Source of the DNA: Natronomonas pharaonis DSM 2160
Lineage (GTDB): Archaea > Halobacteriota > Halobacteria > Halobacteriales > Haloarculaceae
NCBI RefSeq assembly: GCF_000026045.1
Contig: NC_007426.1
Location: 2,170,001-2,234,000, forward strand
Direction: 5' to 3'
DNA length: 64,000 nt
This document shows positions 34,575 through 44,509 of the stretch, in pieces (positions within the stretch are counted from its first letter, which is position 1; each line of letters starts with the position of its first letter). A program made the translations under genes and the position numbers. The notes beneath the pieces are model-generated. The model made no database searches. It worked only from the letters and a program-made list of their open reading frames with translations, and had not been told where the DNA came from.

Positions 34575-34958
34575 CCCGTCGGTCCCGTCGGCGTAGAACT
34601 CGGGGAGTCGCTCGTCCGGCTCGAAGCCGAGGTCGAGATACAAAGAGCGGGCAGCCTCGTTTTCGACCGGTGTCACCGCCGCGATACCGTCGGCGGCGAT
34701 GGCCGTGTCGACGGCATCGACGAGCGCGCTCGCACAGCCGCGGCGGCGGAACGACGGCCCGACGACAAGCTCCGAAAGCGTCGCCGTCGTGCCCGGGAAG
34801 GCAATAGCGTAGCCGGCCGGCATCCCCTCGTCGACGGCAAGCCGACCGACGAACGGGCCGTCAACCGCGGCCTCAACCAGCGATGGGTCGGCGTACGTGA
34901 GGTGTTCTTGCAGCGTCTCGATTGCCGGCCGGTCTGCTTCCGTCAGCGGCCGAATCAT
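34551..34958 (-). CDS. GNAT family N-acetyltransferase
   Basis: A 135-residue acetyltransferase. MIRPLTEADRPAIETLQEHL is the usual first strand and helix; the acetyl-CoA motif A is ELVVGPSFRRRGCASALVDA, followed by NEAARSLYLDLGFEP. The substrate is unknown. Its start overlaps the DUF92 stop by 4 nt, so both are on one transcript. Confidence 0.85.
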   Translation of the reverse strand: MIRPLTEADRPAIETLQEHLTYADPSLVEAAVDGPFVGRLAVDEGMPAGYAIAFPGTTATLSELVVGPSFRRRGCASALVDAVDTAIAADGIAAVTPVENEAARSLYLDLGFEPDERLPEFYADGTDGLRFLRVE

Positions 34959-36277
34959 ATGAGAACAGCAACGACCGCGGCGGCCGTCCCGGCCGAAAGC
35001 GTCGCCAGCAGGTTCACGCTTTGGTTGCCGAGCCGGCCTCCTTCGAGCGTCGCACCGAGAATGCTGTCGACGACCATCCCGAGAACACCCGCACCGAGGA
35101 CGGTCGCCGTTGCGATGGTGTCGAACTCGAAGAACGCCCAGCCGAGGCCGGCGATGATGCCCGACCCGGTCGCACCGGCGACAGCGCCCTGCCAAGTGAC
35201 GCCGCCGTCGGTTCCAGGGTCGACGCGCTCAAGCGTCGTTATCAGCCGCGGAGCATCGAAGAGACCGCCGAACTCGCTGGAGAACGTATCAGCGAGGGCG
35301 GCCGCGACGGCACCGGCGAAGGCGAATTTGAACACGGTCGCGTCGATGCCGACGTGTCCCGAGGCGGCGTAGCCGACAACGGCGACCAGCGCGACCGCGG
35401 AGTTCGCGAGGACGTTTCCGCCGCCGCGTGCCCCCTCGTTTTCTTGGGCGATACCACGGTCCAGTTTCTCGTCGTAGCGGTACTTCGAGGCGAGGCCGCC
35501 GAGGCCGAAGAAGGTCACGAGCAAGACGAACCATCCGTAGCCGCCGAGCACGACGGCAAAGAGCGCAAGCAGAACGCCGGTGAGCATCCCCGTCACCGAG
35601 GCGGTATCGAGCGCGTAGGCGATGTAGCCGAGGCCGACCGTGACGGCGAGGCCGACAGCGACCCGCTCCGGGGTCGGCGAGAGCCCAAGTGAGAGCAGCA
35701 GCCAGACGAGAAGCGCGACCGCGAGGACGACAAGCGAGTCGTCCTGCACGTAGAGCACCGAGCGAATGAGCCCCCCGAGCAACGCGCCGCTGGCGGCGAC
35801 GAAAACGACGAGCGGCAGCGAGGCTACCGCCGCACCGAGCCAGCCGGCAGCGACAGCGGCGACGCTTCCACCGACCGTCCCGAAGGCGGCAAACGCCGAC
35901 GCGCCGACGGCTGGGCTGGCGACGTAGCCGGCGGCGAGTCGCTGGCCCACGTTGCCGACAGTCAAAACAAAGACAGCGACGACTGGCACAACCGCTGGGA
36001 GTTCAACAGCGACAAGCAGGACGCCGAGAGCGGCGACCGCGAGGGCGAACGAGGCGAGACCGTAGAGCCGCTCTTCGGCCCGGTCGCGGCGGCGGGCAAA
36101 GAGTTCAAAAAGCGGTCCGTCGCTCGTCTTGAAGCCGGCGACGGCAACGAGTCCGAAGACGGCGGCGGTAGCCGCCGCTGCGGTGGACGAGCCATAGTGG
36201 GCGTCGAGAGCCGGCGCAAGGAAGACGAGACTCCCCACCAGCAGATACGCGACTGCCCGCCGCAGGTCCCGAGTCAC
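34955..36277 (-). CDS. DUF92 family membrane protein (phytyl-phosphate kinase-like)
   Basis: A 440-residue polytopic protein with about 12 helices. The C-terminal half matches DUF92 (FFGLGGLASKYRYDEKLDRG, AAALADTFSSEFGGLFD), the family of plant VTE6 and of polyprenol/phytol phosphate kinases; an archaeal role in isoprenoid recycling is inferred. A GTG start is chosen because GTTAAGTG lies about 26 nt upstream; an ATG at 36340 would add 21 residues. It is divergent from the cis-prenyltransferase-like gene. Confidence 0.72.
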   Translation of the reverse strand: MTRDLRRAVAYLLVGSLVFLAPALDAHYGSSTAAAATAAVFGLVAVAGFKTSDGPLFELFARRRDRAEERLYGLASFALAVAALGVLLVAVELPAVVPVVAVFVLTVGNVGQRLAAGYVASPAVGASAFAAFGTVGGSVAAVAAGWLGAAVASLPLVVFVAASGALLGGLIRSVLYVQDDSLVVLAVALLVWLLLSLGLSPTPERVAVGLAVTVGLGYIAYALDTASVTGMLTGVLLALFAVVLGGYGWFVLLVTFFGLGGLASKYRYDEKLDRGIAQENEGARGGGNVLANSAVALVAVVGYAASGHVGIDATVFKFAFAGAVAAALADTFSSEFGGLFDAPRLITTLERVDPGTDGGVTWQGAVAGATGSGIIAGLGWAFFEFDTIATATVLGAGVLGMVVDSILGATLEGGRLGNQSVNLLATLSAGTAAAVVAVLI

Positions 36278-36358
36278 GGGGCGAGATACCCCCGTCTGCC
36301 ACTTAACCTTCCCGAAGGGTACCGATACGTTCACCCGCACGGGGACGAAGATACGGCT

Positions 36359-36967
36359 GTGGGCCTGTACGACCGCTATCTCGCCGCCCGGGTCCGGCTA
36401 AGCAACGAGGATGCCCCCAATCATATCGCGCTTGTCATCACGGAGCGTGACCTGCTGGAGCCGAACGCCTACGGAACACTCACGTCGTTTCTCCGCTGGG
36501 CCTTCGACACCGGTACCGAGACAGTGACAATCTACGTGAGCGTCCTCGATGCCGAAGCCATCCCGACACTCCGACAGACGCTATCGGAGCTGGAGAGCCC
36601 GCGGGAAGTGGCGATTCGCGGCCCCGAGGCGGACGCCCCTGCGGATGCACCCGTACAGGTGAGTATCGGTCTCGGTGGCCGCGAGGAGTTCGCCGCGGCG
36701 GTGAGACAGATAGCCGAAGACGCCGCGGCGGGAGCGCTCGCCCCGGACGATATTGACGAATCGGAGATAGAACGGCGGCTCGTGTTCCGCAACCAGCCTG
36801 ACCTCGTCATCAAGACGGGGGCCGAACGGCTCTCGGATTTCCTCATCTGGCAGTCGGTGTACTCGGAGCTGTACTTCACCGACGTCAATTGGCGAGCGTT
36901 CCGCCGCCGTGATTTCCTCCGGGCTGTCAGAGAGTTTCAGGAACGGCAGCGCCGATTCGGCCGGTAG
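36359..36967 (+). CDS. Non-catalytic cis-prenyltransferase subunit-like protein
   Basis: A 202-residue member of the UppS/DHDDS family. The C-terminal half is well conserved: DLVIKTGAERLSDFLIWQS, then YSELYFTDVNWRAF and DFLRAV, ending RRFGR. The N-terminal pyrophosphate-binding DGNxRxA is replaced by VITERDLLE, so the catalytic Asp region is gone. This matches the non-catalytic subunit (NgBR/Nus1 type) of heteromeric cis-prenyltransferases, which keeps a C-terminal RxG motif (here RFG, 199-201). The complete UppS at 39044-39964 lacks that end and is the probable partner. The GTG start is chosen to match family length. Confidence 0.72.
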   Translation: MGLYDRYLAARVRLSNEDAPNHIALVITERDLLEPNAYGTLTSFLRWAFDTGTETVTIYVSVLDAEAIPTLRQTLSELESPREVAIRGPEADAPADAPVQVSIGLGGREEFAAAVRQIAEDAAAGALAPDDIDESEIERRLVFRNQPDLVIKTGAERLSDFLIWQSVYSELYFTDVNWRAFRRRDFLRAVREFQERQRRFGR

Positions 36968-37081
36968 CGAACGGGAGGAAGGATGTATCAGCCCAAAGAG
37001 TATTAACTGAGGAGTGCGTGGCAAGTTCACATAGCCCTGAACGCGGAGACGCGCGGTGAGAGCCTGTAAGCTAACCAACGG

Positions 37082-38326
<1,245 letters not shown>

Positions 38327-38416
38327 ACATCATATGTAGATTTGGTAGTTCAAAAATGCTTGGGAGTCAGCCCTATCGTAGTCGGTGGGTTGTCGCACGG
38401 AGCGTACGCGCTTCCT

Positions 38417-38436
38417 CCCACCCGTGAACGGGTGGG
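38417..38436 (-). repeat. Left-end hairpin of element 1
   Basis: CCCACCCGT and ACGGGTGGG arms with a GA loop. It is flanked by CGCG-containing bases (CAGCGCGGAA outside, GGAAGCGCGT inside) as at the left end of element 2, which identifies both as IS200/IS605-type ends. Confidence 0.7.
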
Positions 38437-38600
38437 TTTCCGCGCTGTATCCGCTATGAAGCAGGCCGGTGTGGCGGTGGCCCCGAGCCGTTGGCTCGCC
38501 AGACGGACGGATGGAGGGACCGCTCGCTACGTAGCACCAACCGTCGGAAACGGTGAAAATTTGGGGAATGCTTATTGAAAACGTGCGCCACAAGGCTCGT

Positions 38601-39005
38601 ATGGAGGATATTTTCGTTGGACGGATAATGTCGTCGCCAGTCGCAACGACCCAGCCAGAAACACCGATTCAGGAGGCCGCTCAGACGATGCTGGACCAGA
38701 GCATCAATTCCCTCATCATCGTCGGCGAGGACGGCCATCCCGAAGGCATTCTTACATCGACAGACCTCGTTCACGTCGTTGCCGACCAAACCCCGATTGA
38801 CGATAGCCGTGTCGAAGAATACATGAACCAAGTCGACACGGTGACGACAGCGAACACGTCCATTCAGGAGGCCGCGGATACGATGATGGCCCGCGGAACC
38901 CATCACCTCCCGGTTGTCGAAGACGAAGCAGGCCTCATCGGCATTCTCACCACGACGGACCTCACAGCGTACCTCTCCGATAACTGGGCCCCTAGTCCAT
39001 CGTGA
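38601..39005 (+). CDS. Two-CBS-domain protein
   Basis: A 134-residue protein made of two CBS motifs: IMSSPVATTQPETPIQEAAQ with LIIVGEDGHPEGILTSTDL, and YMNQVDTVTTANTSIQEAAD with LPVVEDEAGLIGILTTTDL. Stand-alone CBS pairs sense adenine nucleotides or related ligands; the target is unknown. TGCTTATTGAAAAC about 27 nt before the ATG supports the start. It lies directly beside the left end of TnpB element 1. Confidence 0.88.
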   Translation: MEDIFVGRIMSSPVATTQPETPIQEAAQTMLDQSINSLIIVGEDGHPEGILTSTDLVHVVADQTPIDDSRVEEYMNQVDTVTTANTSIQEAADTMMARGTHHLPVVEDEAGLIGILTTTDLTAYLSDNWAPSPS

Positions 39006-39043
39006 CCGGCTGTACAGCCGGAGACACGGGGTATCGGATGCCG

Positions 39044-39964
39044 TTAGTCCGCTGAGGGGTCGCGGTCAGAGGGGTCCTCGACCTCGTCGAGTTCACCCTC
39101 GGGGACGGACCCCCGAAATTGGCCGACGACGCGTCTGGCCTCGGCGAGTTCACGGTCGCCGAACGCGCGGACGAGAGCGGCTGCCCGTTTCGCACGGGTT
39201 CGCTCCCAAGAGGCTTCGCGGGCCTCGTAGGTCCGAATCGCCCGCAGAAAGTCGATGCGGGAGAACTCCGGCCAGTACGGGGTACAGAAGTAGACCGCCG
39301 CCTCGTTGCCGTTGGCGTGCCACGGAAGGAAATTCGAGGTTCGCTCGTCGCCGCCGGTTCGGATGATGAGGTCAACCGCCTGCGTCGGGCCGGCGGTGAG
39401 TCGGGATTCGATTTCGTCGACAGTGACCGCCTCAGGGTCGAGGTCGCCAGCGGCCGCCTCGGCGGCGATATCGCGTGCGACATCGAGAAGTTCGGCCCGG
39501 CCGCCGTAGGCCAGCGCGATGTTCAGCCGGAGGGCGTCGTAGCCCTCGGTCCGGCGTTCAGCGTACGCCGCCGCCTCGCGGACGCGGTCCGGCAGTCGGT
39601 GGGTCTGACCAATCGCCCGGATTCGGACCTCGCGGTCGTGGACCTCCTCGTGGTCGGCGAACTCACGTAATTTCTCGGCGATGAGGTCGAACAGCGCCTC
39701 ACGCTCGTCGGGTGGCCGCTCGAAGTTCTCCGTCGAGAACGCATACAGCGTCAACTCCTCGACGCCGAGGTCGGCACACCACTCGAGGACGCGCTCTGTG
39801 GTCTCCGCACCGGCTCGGTGGCCAGCCGTCGCCGCTTCTCCCTGCGTCTCGGCGTACCGACGATTCCCGTCCTGAATCACGGCGACGTGTGACGGCGCTG
39901 CCGATACCTCCCGTTCAAGCAGCCGCTCGTAGAGCCGCGATAGGTAGCCAGCGCCGGGAGCCAT
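39044..39964 (-). CDS. uppS: Undecaprenyl/polyprenyl diphosphate synthase, catalytic subunit
   Basis: A 306-residue cis-prenyltransferase that makes the long polyprenyl diphosphate for dolichol-type glycan carriers. The catalytic Asp is D32 in HVAVIQDGNRRYAET; LNIALAYGGRAEL and DLIIRTGGDERTSNFLPW are intact. The C-terminus has about 60 extra residues in place of the RxG ending of homodimeric enzymes. This resembles DHDDS-type subunits that need a partner; the gene at 36359-36967 supplies the complementary features. Confidence 0.92.
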   Translation of the reverse strand: MAPGAGYLSRLYERLLEREVSAAPSHVAVIQDGNRRYAETQGEAATAGHRAGAETTERVLEWCADLGVEELTLYAFSTENFERPPDEREALFDLIAEKLREFADHEEVHDREVRIRAIGQTHRLPDRVREAAAYAERRTEGYDALRLNIALAYGGRAELLDVARDIAAEAAAGDLDPEAVTVDEIESRLTAGPTQAVDLIIRTGGDERTSNFLPWHANGNEAAVYFCTPYWPEFSRIDFLRAIRTYEAREASWERTRAKRAAALVRAFGDRELAEARRVVGQFRGSVPEGELDEVEDPSDRDPSAD

Positions 39965-40028
39965 CTACTGAAACCAAGGTGCCGCGGACGCATGAGTGTT
40001 GTTTTCGTCCCCGAAGCAACCCCGGGTG

Positions 40029-40047
40029 CCGTAGCATTTATATACGG
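40029..40047 (+). promoter_or_regulatory. Cold-shock gene promoter with flanking 5-bp repeat
   Basis: CCGTA and TACGG enclose GCATTTATA. The TATTTATATA core is about 28 nt before the cold-shock ATG. The arms are short, so the symmetry may be accidental. Confidence 0.5.
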
Positions 40048-40069
40048 TCGCAGCCACCGACTAACTGCA

Positions 40070-40264
40070 ATGGCGAAAGGCGAGGTTGACTTCTTCAACG
40101 ACACTGGCGGCTACGGTTTCATTGACACTGACGAGTCCGACGAGGACGTGTTCTTCCACATGGAGGACATCGGCGGTCCTGACCTCGAGGAGGGGCAGGA
40201 AGTCGAGTTCGACATCGAGCAGGCCGATAAAGGCCCGCGGGCGAAGAACCTGACACGTCTGTAA
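40070..40264 (+). CDS. Cold-shock domain protein (CspA type)
   Basis: A 64-residue single cold-shock domain that binds single-stranded RNA/DNA. RNP1 is GGYGFIDTD and RNP2 is DVFFHMEDI, both normal. The protein is acidic, as expected in a halophile. The strong TATA box and lack of leader fit high expression. Upstream frames reaching 39992 include the promoter and are rejected. Confidence 0.93.
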   Translation: MAKGEVDFFNDTGGYGFIDTDESDEDVFFHMEDIGGPDLEEGQEVEFDIEQADKGPRAKNLTRL

Positions 40265-40361
40265 AGCGGCCAGCAAGCGGTATCGACTTCTGACTGCGGT
40301 GCGGGCGGTACTCTCGTCGCGGACCGTGACCTGTATTACCCCTCGGCAGCGACATCACCGT

Positions 40362-40766
40362 ATGGACAGCGCTGTCGAAGACGACCTCTACAAGCGGACA
40401 AAGGCACTACTCGAACCCGGCGACATCGAGCTGAACGGCGTCATCGTCGACACCGACCTGACAAACGACGAGGAGCCGACGCTCCATCAGGCGACGCTGG
40501 ATGTCGGGAACGTCATCGCGGCGGCCGCGGGCATCGAGCCGACCGACACCTACGTCTACTCCGGCAACGACGACGAGGAGTTCGGCATCAACCAACATCA
40601 AGGACTGACGCTCGACGGCGACGAGTTCGTCTGGGAGTGCCAGCAGTTGCTCCGGGAAGGGACGTACAAAGTCGTCTTCTACTACGAGGCCAGCGCCGAC
40701 CAGACGGCCATCGTCGAAGGGGTCGAGGGCCTGGGCTTCGAGGCAACGAGCGTCCGCGGCGAATAG
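40362..40766 (+). CDS. DUF5778 family protein
   Basis: A 134-residue protein, MDSAVEDDLYKRTKALLEPG then DIELNGVIVDTDLTNDEEPT, matching the haloarchaeal DUF5778 family. The rest is alpha/beta with ECQQLLREGTYKVVFYYEAS near the end. Function is unknown. A CTGTATTACC box about 27 nt upstream supports the start. It is convergent with the prenyl synthase gene (1 nt apart). Confidence 0.72.
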   Translation: MDSAVEDDLYKRTKALLEPGDIELNGVIVDTDLTNDEEPTLHQATLDVGNVIAAAAGIEPTDTYVYSGNDDEEFGINQHQGLTLDGDEFVWECQQLLREGTYKVVFYYEASADQTAIVEGVEGLGFEATSVRGE

Positions 40767-40767
40767 C

Positions 40768-41829
40768 CTACACGTCCCGTTCGACGACGAAATCGGCGAA
40801 GCCGCGGAGCTTTGCCTCCGGGTCGGGCTGTAGCCCGAGGTCGTCGAGGTGGGCTTTGGCTGACGTGGAGAGCTCTTCGGCCGTCTCGCGGGCGTATTCG
40901 ACGCTTCCGGTCGATTCGAGAATTTCGATAGCCTCTGCGACCTCTTCGTCGGTGTTTTCTGCCGCCCAGAGAATCGATTCCAACCGGGCGGCCGCCTCCG
41001 GCGACGCGTTCCGTGCGGCGTGAATCGTCAGCAGCGTCTTTTTGCCCTCACGGATGTCGTTGCCGACGCCCTTCCCGAAGTCGCCGCCCTCTTCGAGGGC
41101 GTACTCCACGTCGAGAACATCGTCGGCGATCTGGAAGGCGATAGCCATCTCCTCGGCGTAGGCGGCGAGGTCTGACTCGGCAGCTTCGTTGTTGGTCACG
41201 ATAGCAGCGAGCCGAGCGACAATACGAGCGAGACAGCCCGTTTTGCACGCGCACATCTCTAGATACTGGTCTTCGGTGATGTCGATTTCCTGCTGGTTGT
41301 GCCAGTGGATGTCCATTCCCTGTCCGAGATGCGTCCGGTTGAGTTCGTACATCAGCATCTCGTAGGCTGCCAGCCGTGTGTCCGCATCCAAGTCAGCGGG
41401 ATTGTGGGTGATGATTTTCAGCGGCAGGAAATACATCGCGTTGCCGGCATTGAGCGCAATGTCGGTTCCGTGGGTATGATGGAGCGCCGGGTCGCCCCGG
41501 CGGTGGGTTGCGCCGTCCTCGACGTCGTCGACGATGATGGTGCCGTTGTGGAGAATCTCTGGAATGGCGGCGTACTCCAGATACGCATCGGGGTCGTCGT
41601 CGAGCGCCTCGACCAAGAGCAAAAAGAGCACGGCCCGCCACCGCTTGCCGCCGCGGTCCAACAGCTCCCAGACCGGGTCCGAGAGAGCGTGCTGGAGCGC
41701 CGACGGGTCGTAGGCGTAGGTCGCCTCGCCGAAAAACGAGGTGAGATAGGCGTCGTCGACCGTCCGCGGAAGCACCGACTCAATCGTCTCGTCGACCGCC
41801 GGCCGCCACGATTCGAGTACGCGCTGCAT
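40768..41829 (-). CDS. Trans-polyprenyl diphosphate synthase (GGPP/GFPP type)
   Basis: A 353-residue isoprenyl chain-elongating enzyme. The first aspartate-rich motif is IIVDDVEDGATHRRGDPA and the second IADDVLD; GGKRWRAVL is the N-terminal substrate site. It supplies the C20 chain for ether lipids, or C25 if it is a geranylfarnesyl synthase, as some haloalkaliphiles make; the motifs do not decide. The downstream users UbiA and geranylgeranyl reductase are both in this window. GGTTTTTACC about 28 nt before the ATG is the TATA box. Confidence 0.88.
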   Translation of the reverse strand: MQRVLESWRPAVDETIESVLPRTVDDAYLTSFFGEATYAYDPSALQHALSDPVWELLDRGGKRWRAVLFLLLVEALDDDPDAYLEYAAIPEILHNGTIIVDDVEDGATHRRGDPALHHTHGTDIALNAGNAMYFLPLKIITHNPADLDADTRLAAYEMLMYELNRTHLGQGMDIHWHNQQEIDITEDQYLEMCACKTGCLARIVARLAAIVTNNEAAESDLAAYAEEMAIAFQIADDVLDVEYALEEGGDFGKGVGNDIREGKKTLLTIHAARNASPEAAARLESILWAAENTDEEVAEAIEILESTGSVEYARETAEELSTSAKAHLDDLGLQPDPEAKLRGFADFVVERDV

Positions 41830-41883
41830 GTGACGACGCTTGCGATGGAGCGGTAAAAACCCACCCCACCGCGGCCGGACGGC

Positions 41884-41909
41884 GACGGGGGACTTTTAGG
41901 TCCCCCGTC
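41884..41909. promoter_or_regulatory. TATA box inside a 10-bp perfect inverted repeat
   Basis: GACGGGGGAC, TTTTAG, GTCCCCCGTC: 10 perfect base pairs around a 6-nt A/T loop. The centre is 27-28 nt before the ATG at 41924. The gene on the left is divergent (start 41829), so it is not a terminator. Confidence 0.7.
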
Positions 41910-41923
41910 CGTTCGACCGCTCG

Positions 41924-42640
41924 ATGAGCGGACAGCGCGTCGGCGTGTTCGGAGAGACGGGGCTCGAAGCGGCAATCGAGGCCGCAGGGGGCGAGCCGGT
42001 CGACGGCGAGGCGACGGACGTGGCGTTCGTCGTCGCCGCCGGCGACCGGGCAGTAAGCGACATCGCCGCCGAGGCGGGGCCGGAGGCCGCCCCAGTGTTA
42101 CCGGTCGGCGAGACGAAGGGCATCCGTGCGGTCCCACAAGACCGGCTGGAGCAGGCCGTCGCGGACGCGCTGGCCGGTACGGCCCGCACGGAACGGCATC
42201 CAGTCGTTACCGCGGCGGCGGGCGAGGAGACGACGACCGCCGTCTTCGACGTAGCACTGATGGCCGCCGAGCCGGCACAGATTTCGGAGTTCTCCGTCCG
42301 GACCCAGGAGACAGCGGTCTCACAGTTTCGTGCCGATGGGCTCGTCGTCTCGACGCCGGCCGGCTCGACCGGCTACGGCCGCCGCGCCGGCGGCCCGACC
42401 GTTGCGGCCGAAACCGGCGTGGTCTCGGTCGTTCCCGTCGCGCCGTTTTCGACCGCGTCCGGACAGTGGGTCCTCCCCATCGAGTCGGTGACGCTCACCG
42501 TCGAGCGCGACGAAACGCCGGTCGAGCTGCTTGCGGACGGCCGTCGGGAGTGGACTGTCGGCGCGGCGACACCGCTTTCGTTTGTCGTTGACGGGCAGTT
42601 CGAACTGCTGGTTGTCGACGGCAGCCGGTCGCGGTTCTGA
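41924..42640 (+). CDS. NAD kinase-like protein lacking the GGDG motif
   Basis: A 238-residue protein of the ATP-NAD kinase fold. The conserved central block survives: FRADGLVVSTPAGSTGYGRRAGGP aligns with DGxxxxTPxGSTAYxxxAGGP. The N-terminal GGDGT, needed for catalysis, is degraded to AAGDRA, and the NE/D motif is not apparent. It is shorter than typical NAD kinases. It may be a regulator or a divergent kinase. Haloarchaea usually have a separate orthodox NAD kinase. Confidence 0.7.
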   Translation: MSGQRVGVFGETGLEAAIEAAGGEPVDGEATDVAFVVAAGDRAVSDIAAEAGPEAAPVLPVGETKGIRAVPQDRLEQAVADALAGTARTERHPVVTAAAGEETTTAVFDVALMAAEPAQISEFSVRTQETAVSQFRADGLVVSTPAGSTGYGRRAGGPTVAAETGVVSVVPVAPFSTASGQWVLPIESVTLTVERDETPVELLADGRREWTVGAATPLSFVVDGQFELLVVDGSRSRF

Positions 42641-42678
42641 TTATTCGCAGTCGGGTATCGCTCCGACAGTCAACAACT

Positions 42679-43437
42679 TCAGGCCGCTTCCTCGGCTGAT
42701 TCCTCGTCGGTGTCGGACGATCGAGGGCGAATCAGGTCAGCGAGCGTGACGACGAAGCCGAGGAACCACCCGAGCGGCGTCGCGATACCGACCCACATCA
42801 GGACGACGCCGATACCCTCAAGGCTGAACTGCCGGAGGAACTCGTCGATGCCGTAGACGTTCAAGACGTTGTCCAGCAGGAATATCGCCAGCGTCTCGCT
42901 CTGTTCGAGGACACCGCTGAGCGAGGGGTCATACAGCGCCGCGACGACCGGCGGCAGGAAGACGGCGTTCATCGCGAACGGATAGGCGAAGATGACCGTC
43001 GTTCCACGGCCGCCGATCTTAATGAATATGGCCGCGAGGGCGGCCGACAAGACAGCAACGGCGCTTGCTGCCCCGACAGCCATCGACCCCTCAAACGCCA
43101 GCCGTAGCCGCGAGAGCGCAGTGAGGCCACCCCACAACAGCGCCGTGAGCACGACCACGCCGGCGAGGCCGAGGTGTGCACGGGCGCTGTTGAACCGGCG
43201 GGCGGTAAAGCGAGCGGCAAAGCCCACGAGCAAGAGCGGGTACAGCAGCGCGACGAGCGGAACCCCGAGCGCGGCCCACAGGCGATATTTTATTTTGTCG
43301 CCCCGGGTTCGCGGCTGCCACTTGCCGAGTACTTCGTGGACGGCCGTCCGCTGCCGGGGGAAGACGAGCTCCATCCAGGTCTCGTGTAACCGCACAACGT
43401 CGACTTTGATTCCCTCGACGAGGCCGCCATCTGACAT
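42679..43437 (-). CDS. Haloarchaeal membrane protein of unknown function
   Basis: A 252-residue protein: a charged N-terminal 50 residues (MELVFPRQRTAVHEVLGKWQ), then about six membrane helices (VPLVALLYPLLLVGFAARF, GLAGVVVLTALLWGGL, GVVLMWVGIATPLGWFLGF) and an acidic tail. No family is recognised. CTATTTTTACGCC about 28 nt before the ATG is the TATA box. Confidence 0.65.
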   Translation of the reverse strand: MSDGGLVEGIKVDVVRLHETWMELVFPRQRTAVHEVLGKWQPRTRGDKIKYRLWAALGVPLVALLYPLLLVGFAARFTARRFNSARAHLGLAGVVVLTALLWGGLTALSRLRLAFEGSMAVGAASAVAVLSAALAAIFIKIGGRGTTVIFAYPFAMNAVFLPPVVAALYDPSLSGVLEQSETLAIFLLDNVLNVYGIDEFLRQFSLEGIGVVLMWVGIATPLGWFLGFVVTLADLIRPRSSDTDEESAEEAA

Positions 43438-43506
43438 ACCAGCATCCTGCCGTCCGGCGTAAAAATAGGTTCCGGCCTCGCCCTCCGTCGCCGTGTTAGC
43501 GGGGCG

Positions 43507-44328
43507 TTACCACGCGTCAGGGCCGAAATCGGGGTCAACGAACCGCTGTTCGTCGTCAATGTCGTCGATGCGGGACAGCTCCGACTCGGAGAGCGACAGC
43601 TCCAGCGAGGCCAAGTTGTCGGCGATGTGGCCCTCGCCGGTCGCCTTGGGGATAGCCGTCAGCCCGTGCTGGCGGAGCCACGCGAGGCTGACCTGTGCTT
43701 CGCTGACGCCGTGGTCGTCGGCGATGTCGGAGAGAACCTCGTTGCCGAAGACATCGCCGCGGGCGAGCGGCGAGTAGGCGACGAGTTCGACGCCGTTCTC
43801 GTCACAGAACTCCCGAAGGCGCTGCTGCTGGAGGAGCGGGTGAATCTCGACCTGATTGGCAAACAGCGGCGCATCGAGGACCTCCTGTGCCGTTTCGATG
43901 TGCTCCGGCTCGAAGTTCGAGACGCCGATACGCTCGATGACGCCGTCCTCGCGGAGTTCTTCGAGCGCCGGCAGCGTCTCCTCGGGGTCGTAGGTCCGTG
44001 CCGGCCAATGGACGTAGAGTAAGTCGAGATAGTCGGTGCCGAGACGGTCCAGACTCTCGGCGGTTGTTTCGAGGACATCGTCGTATTCGAGGCTGTCTAT
44101 CCAGACTTTCGTCGCAAGGAAGATATCCTCGCGGTCGACGTCCGCGGCGGCGATACCGCGGCCAACCGCCTCCTCGTTGCCGTATATCTGTGCGGTGTCG
44201 ATATGTCGATACCCCATCTCCAGTGCCGTCCGAACCGACTCGGCACACTGGTCGGGGTCCTCGTTTTGCCACGTTCCCAGCCCGAGTGCTGGCATCCCAT
44301 CGTGTACTGGCGGCTGCGCGTCTGTCAT
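43507..44328 (-). CDS. Aldo/keto reductase (AKR5/2,5-diketogluconate reductase-like)
   Basis: A 273-residue reductase, shorter than the other AKR at 8321-9379. The tetrad is Asp in YRHIDTAQIYGNEEAVG with its Tyr, Lys in FLATKVWID and His in LLYVHWPAR. The cofactor end IPKATGEGHIADNLAS is typical. The substrate is unknown. The start was chosen at MTDAQPPVHDG, 27 nt downstream of GGTTTTCGGC; a longer frame from 44412 is rejected. Confidence 0.87.
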   Translation of the reverse strand: MTDAQPPVHDGMPALGLGTWQNEDPDQCAESVRTALEMGYRHIDTAQIYGNEEAVGRGIAAADVDREDIFLATKVWIDSLEYDDVLETTAESLDRLGTDYLDLLYVHWPARTYDPEETLPALEELREDGVIERIGVSNFEPEHIETAQEVLDAPLFANQVEIHPLLQQQRLREFCDENGVELVAYSPLARGDVFGNEVLSDIADDHGVSEAQVSLAWLRQHGLTAIPKATGEGHIADNLASLELSLSESELSRIDDIDDEQRFVDPDFGPDAW

Positions 44329-44509
44329 ACAGACGGCGGCTACGACTGTGGAGCCGAAAACCGTTGCGGCAGCGGCCACCTGCGGAGCGTCGCCGGGCGA
44401 CATCGAAAGCAAAAATCCCGAAGGCGTGAGAGACCTTCCGCTCCGCCGGTCATTTAAGTATCACTCCGACAGGTGGGTTATTTATGTCGCACTCTATATA
44501 CCCCTGTAT

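Noticed and set aside
38484-38498. CGAGCC-GTT-GGCTCG hairpin near element 1
   Set aside because: It is short, lies outside the inferred left end and has no counterpart at element 2. It is probably chance in GC-rich DNA.
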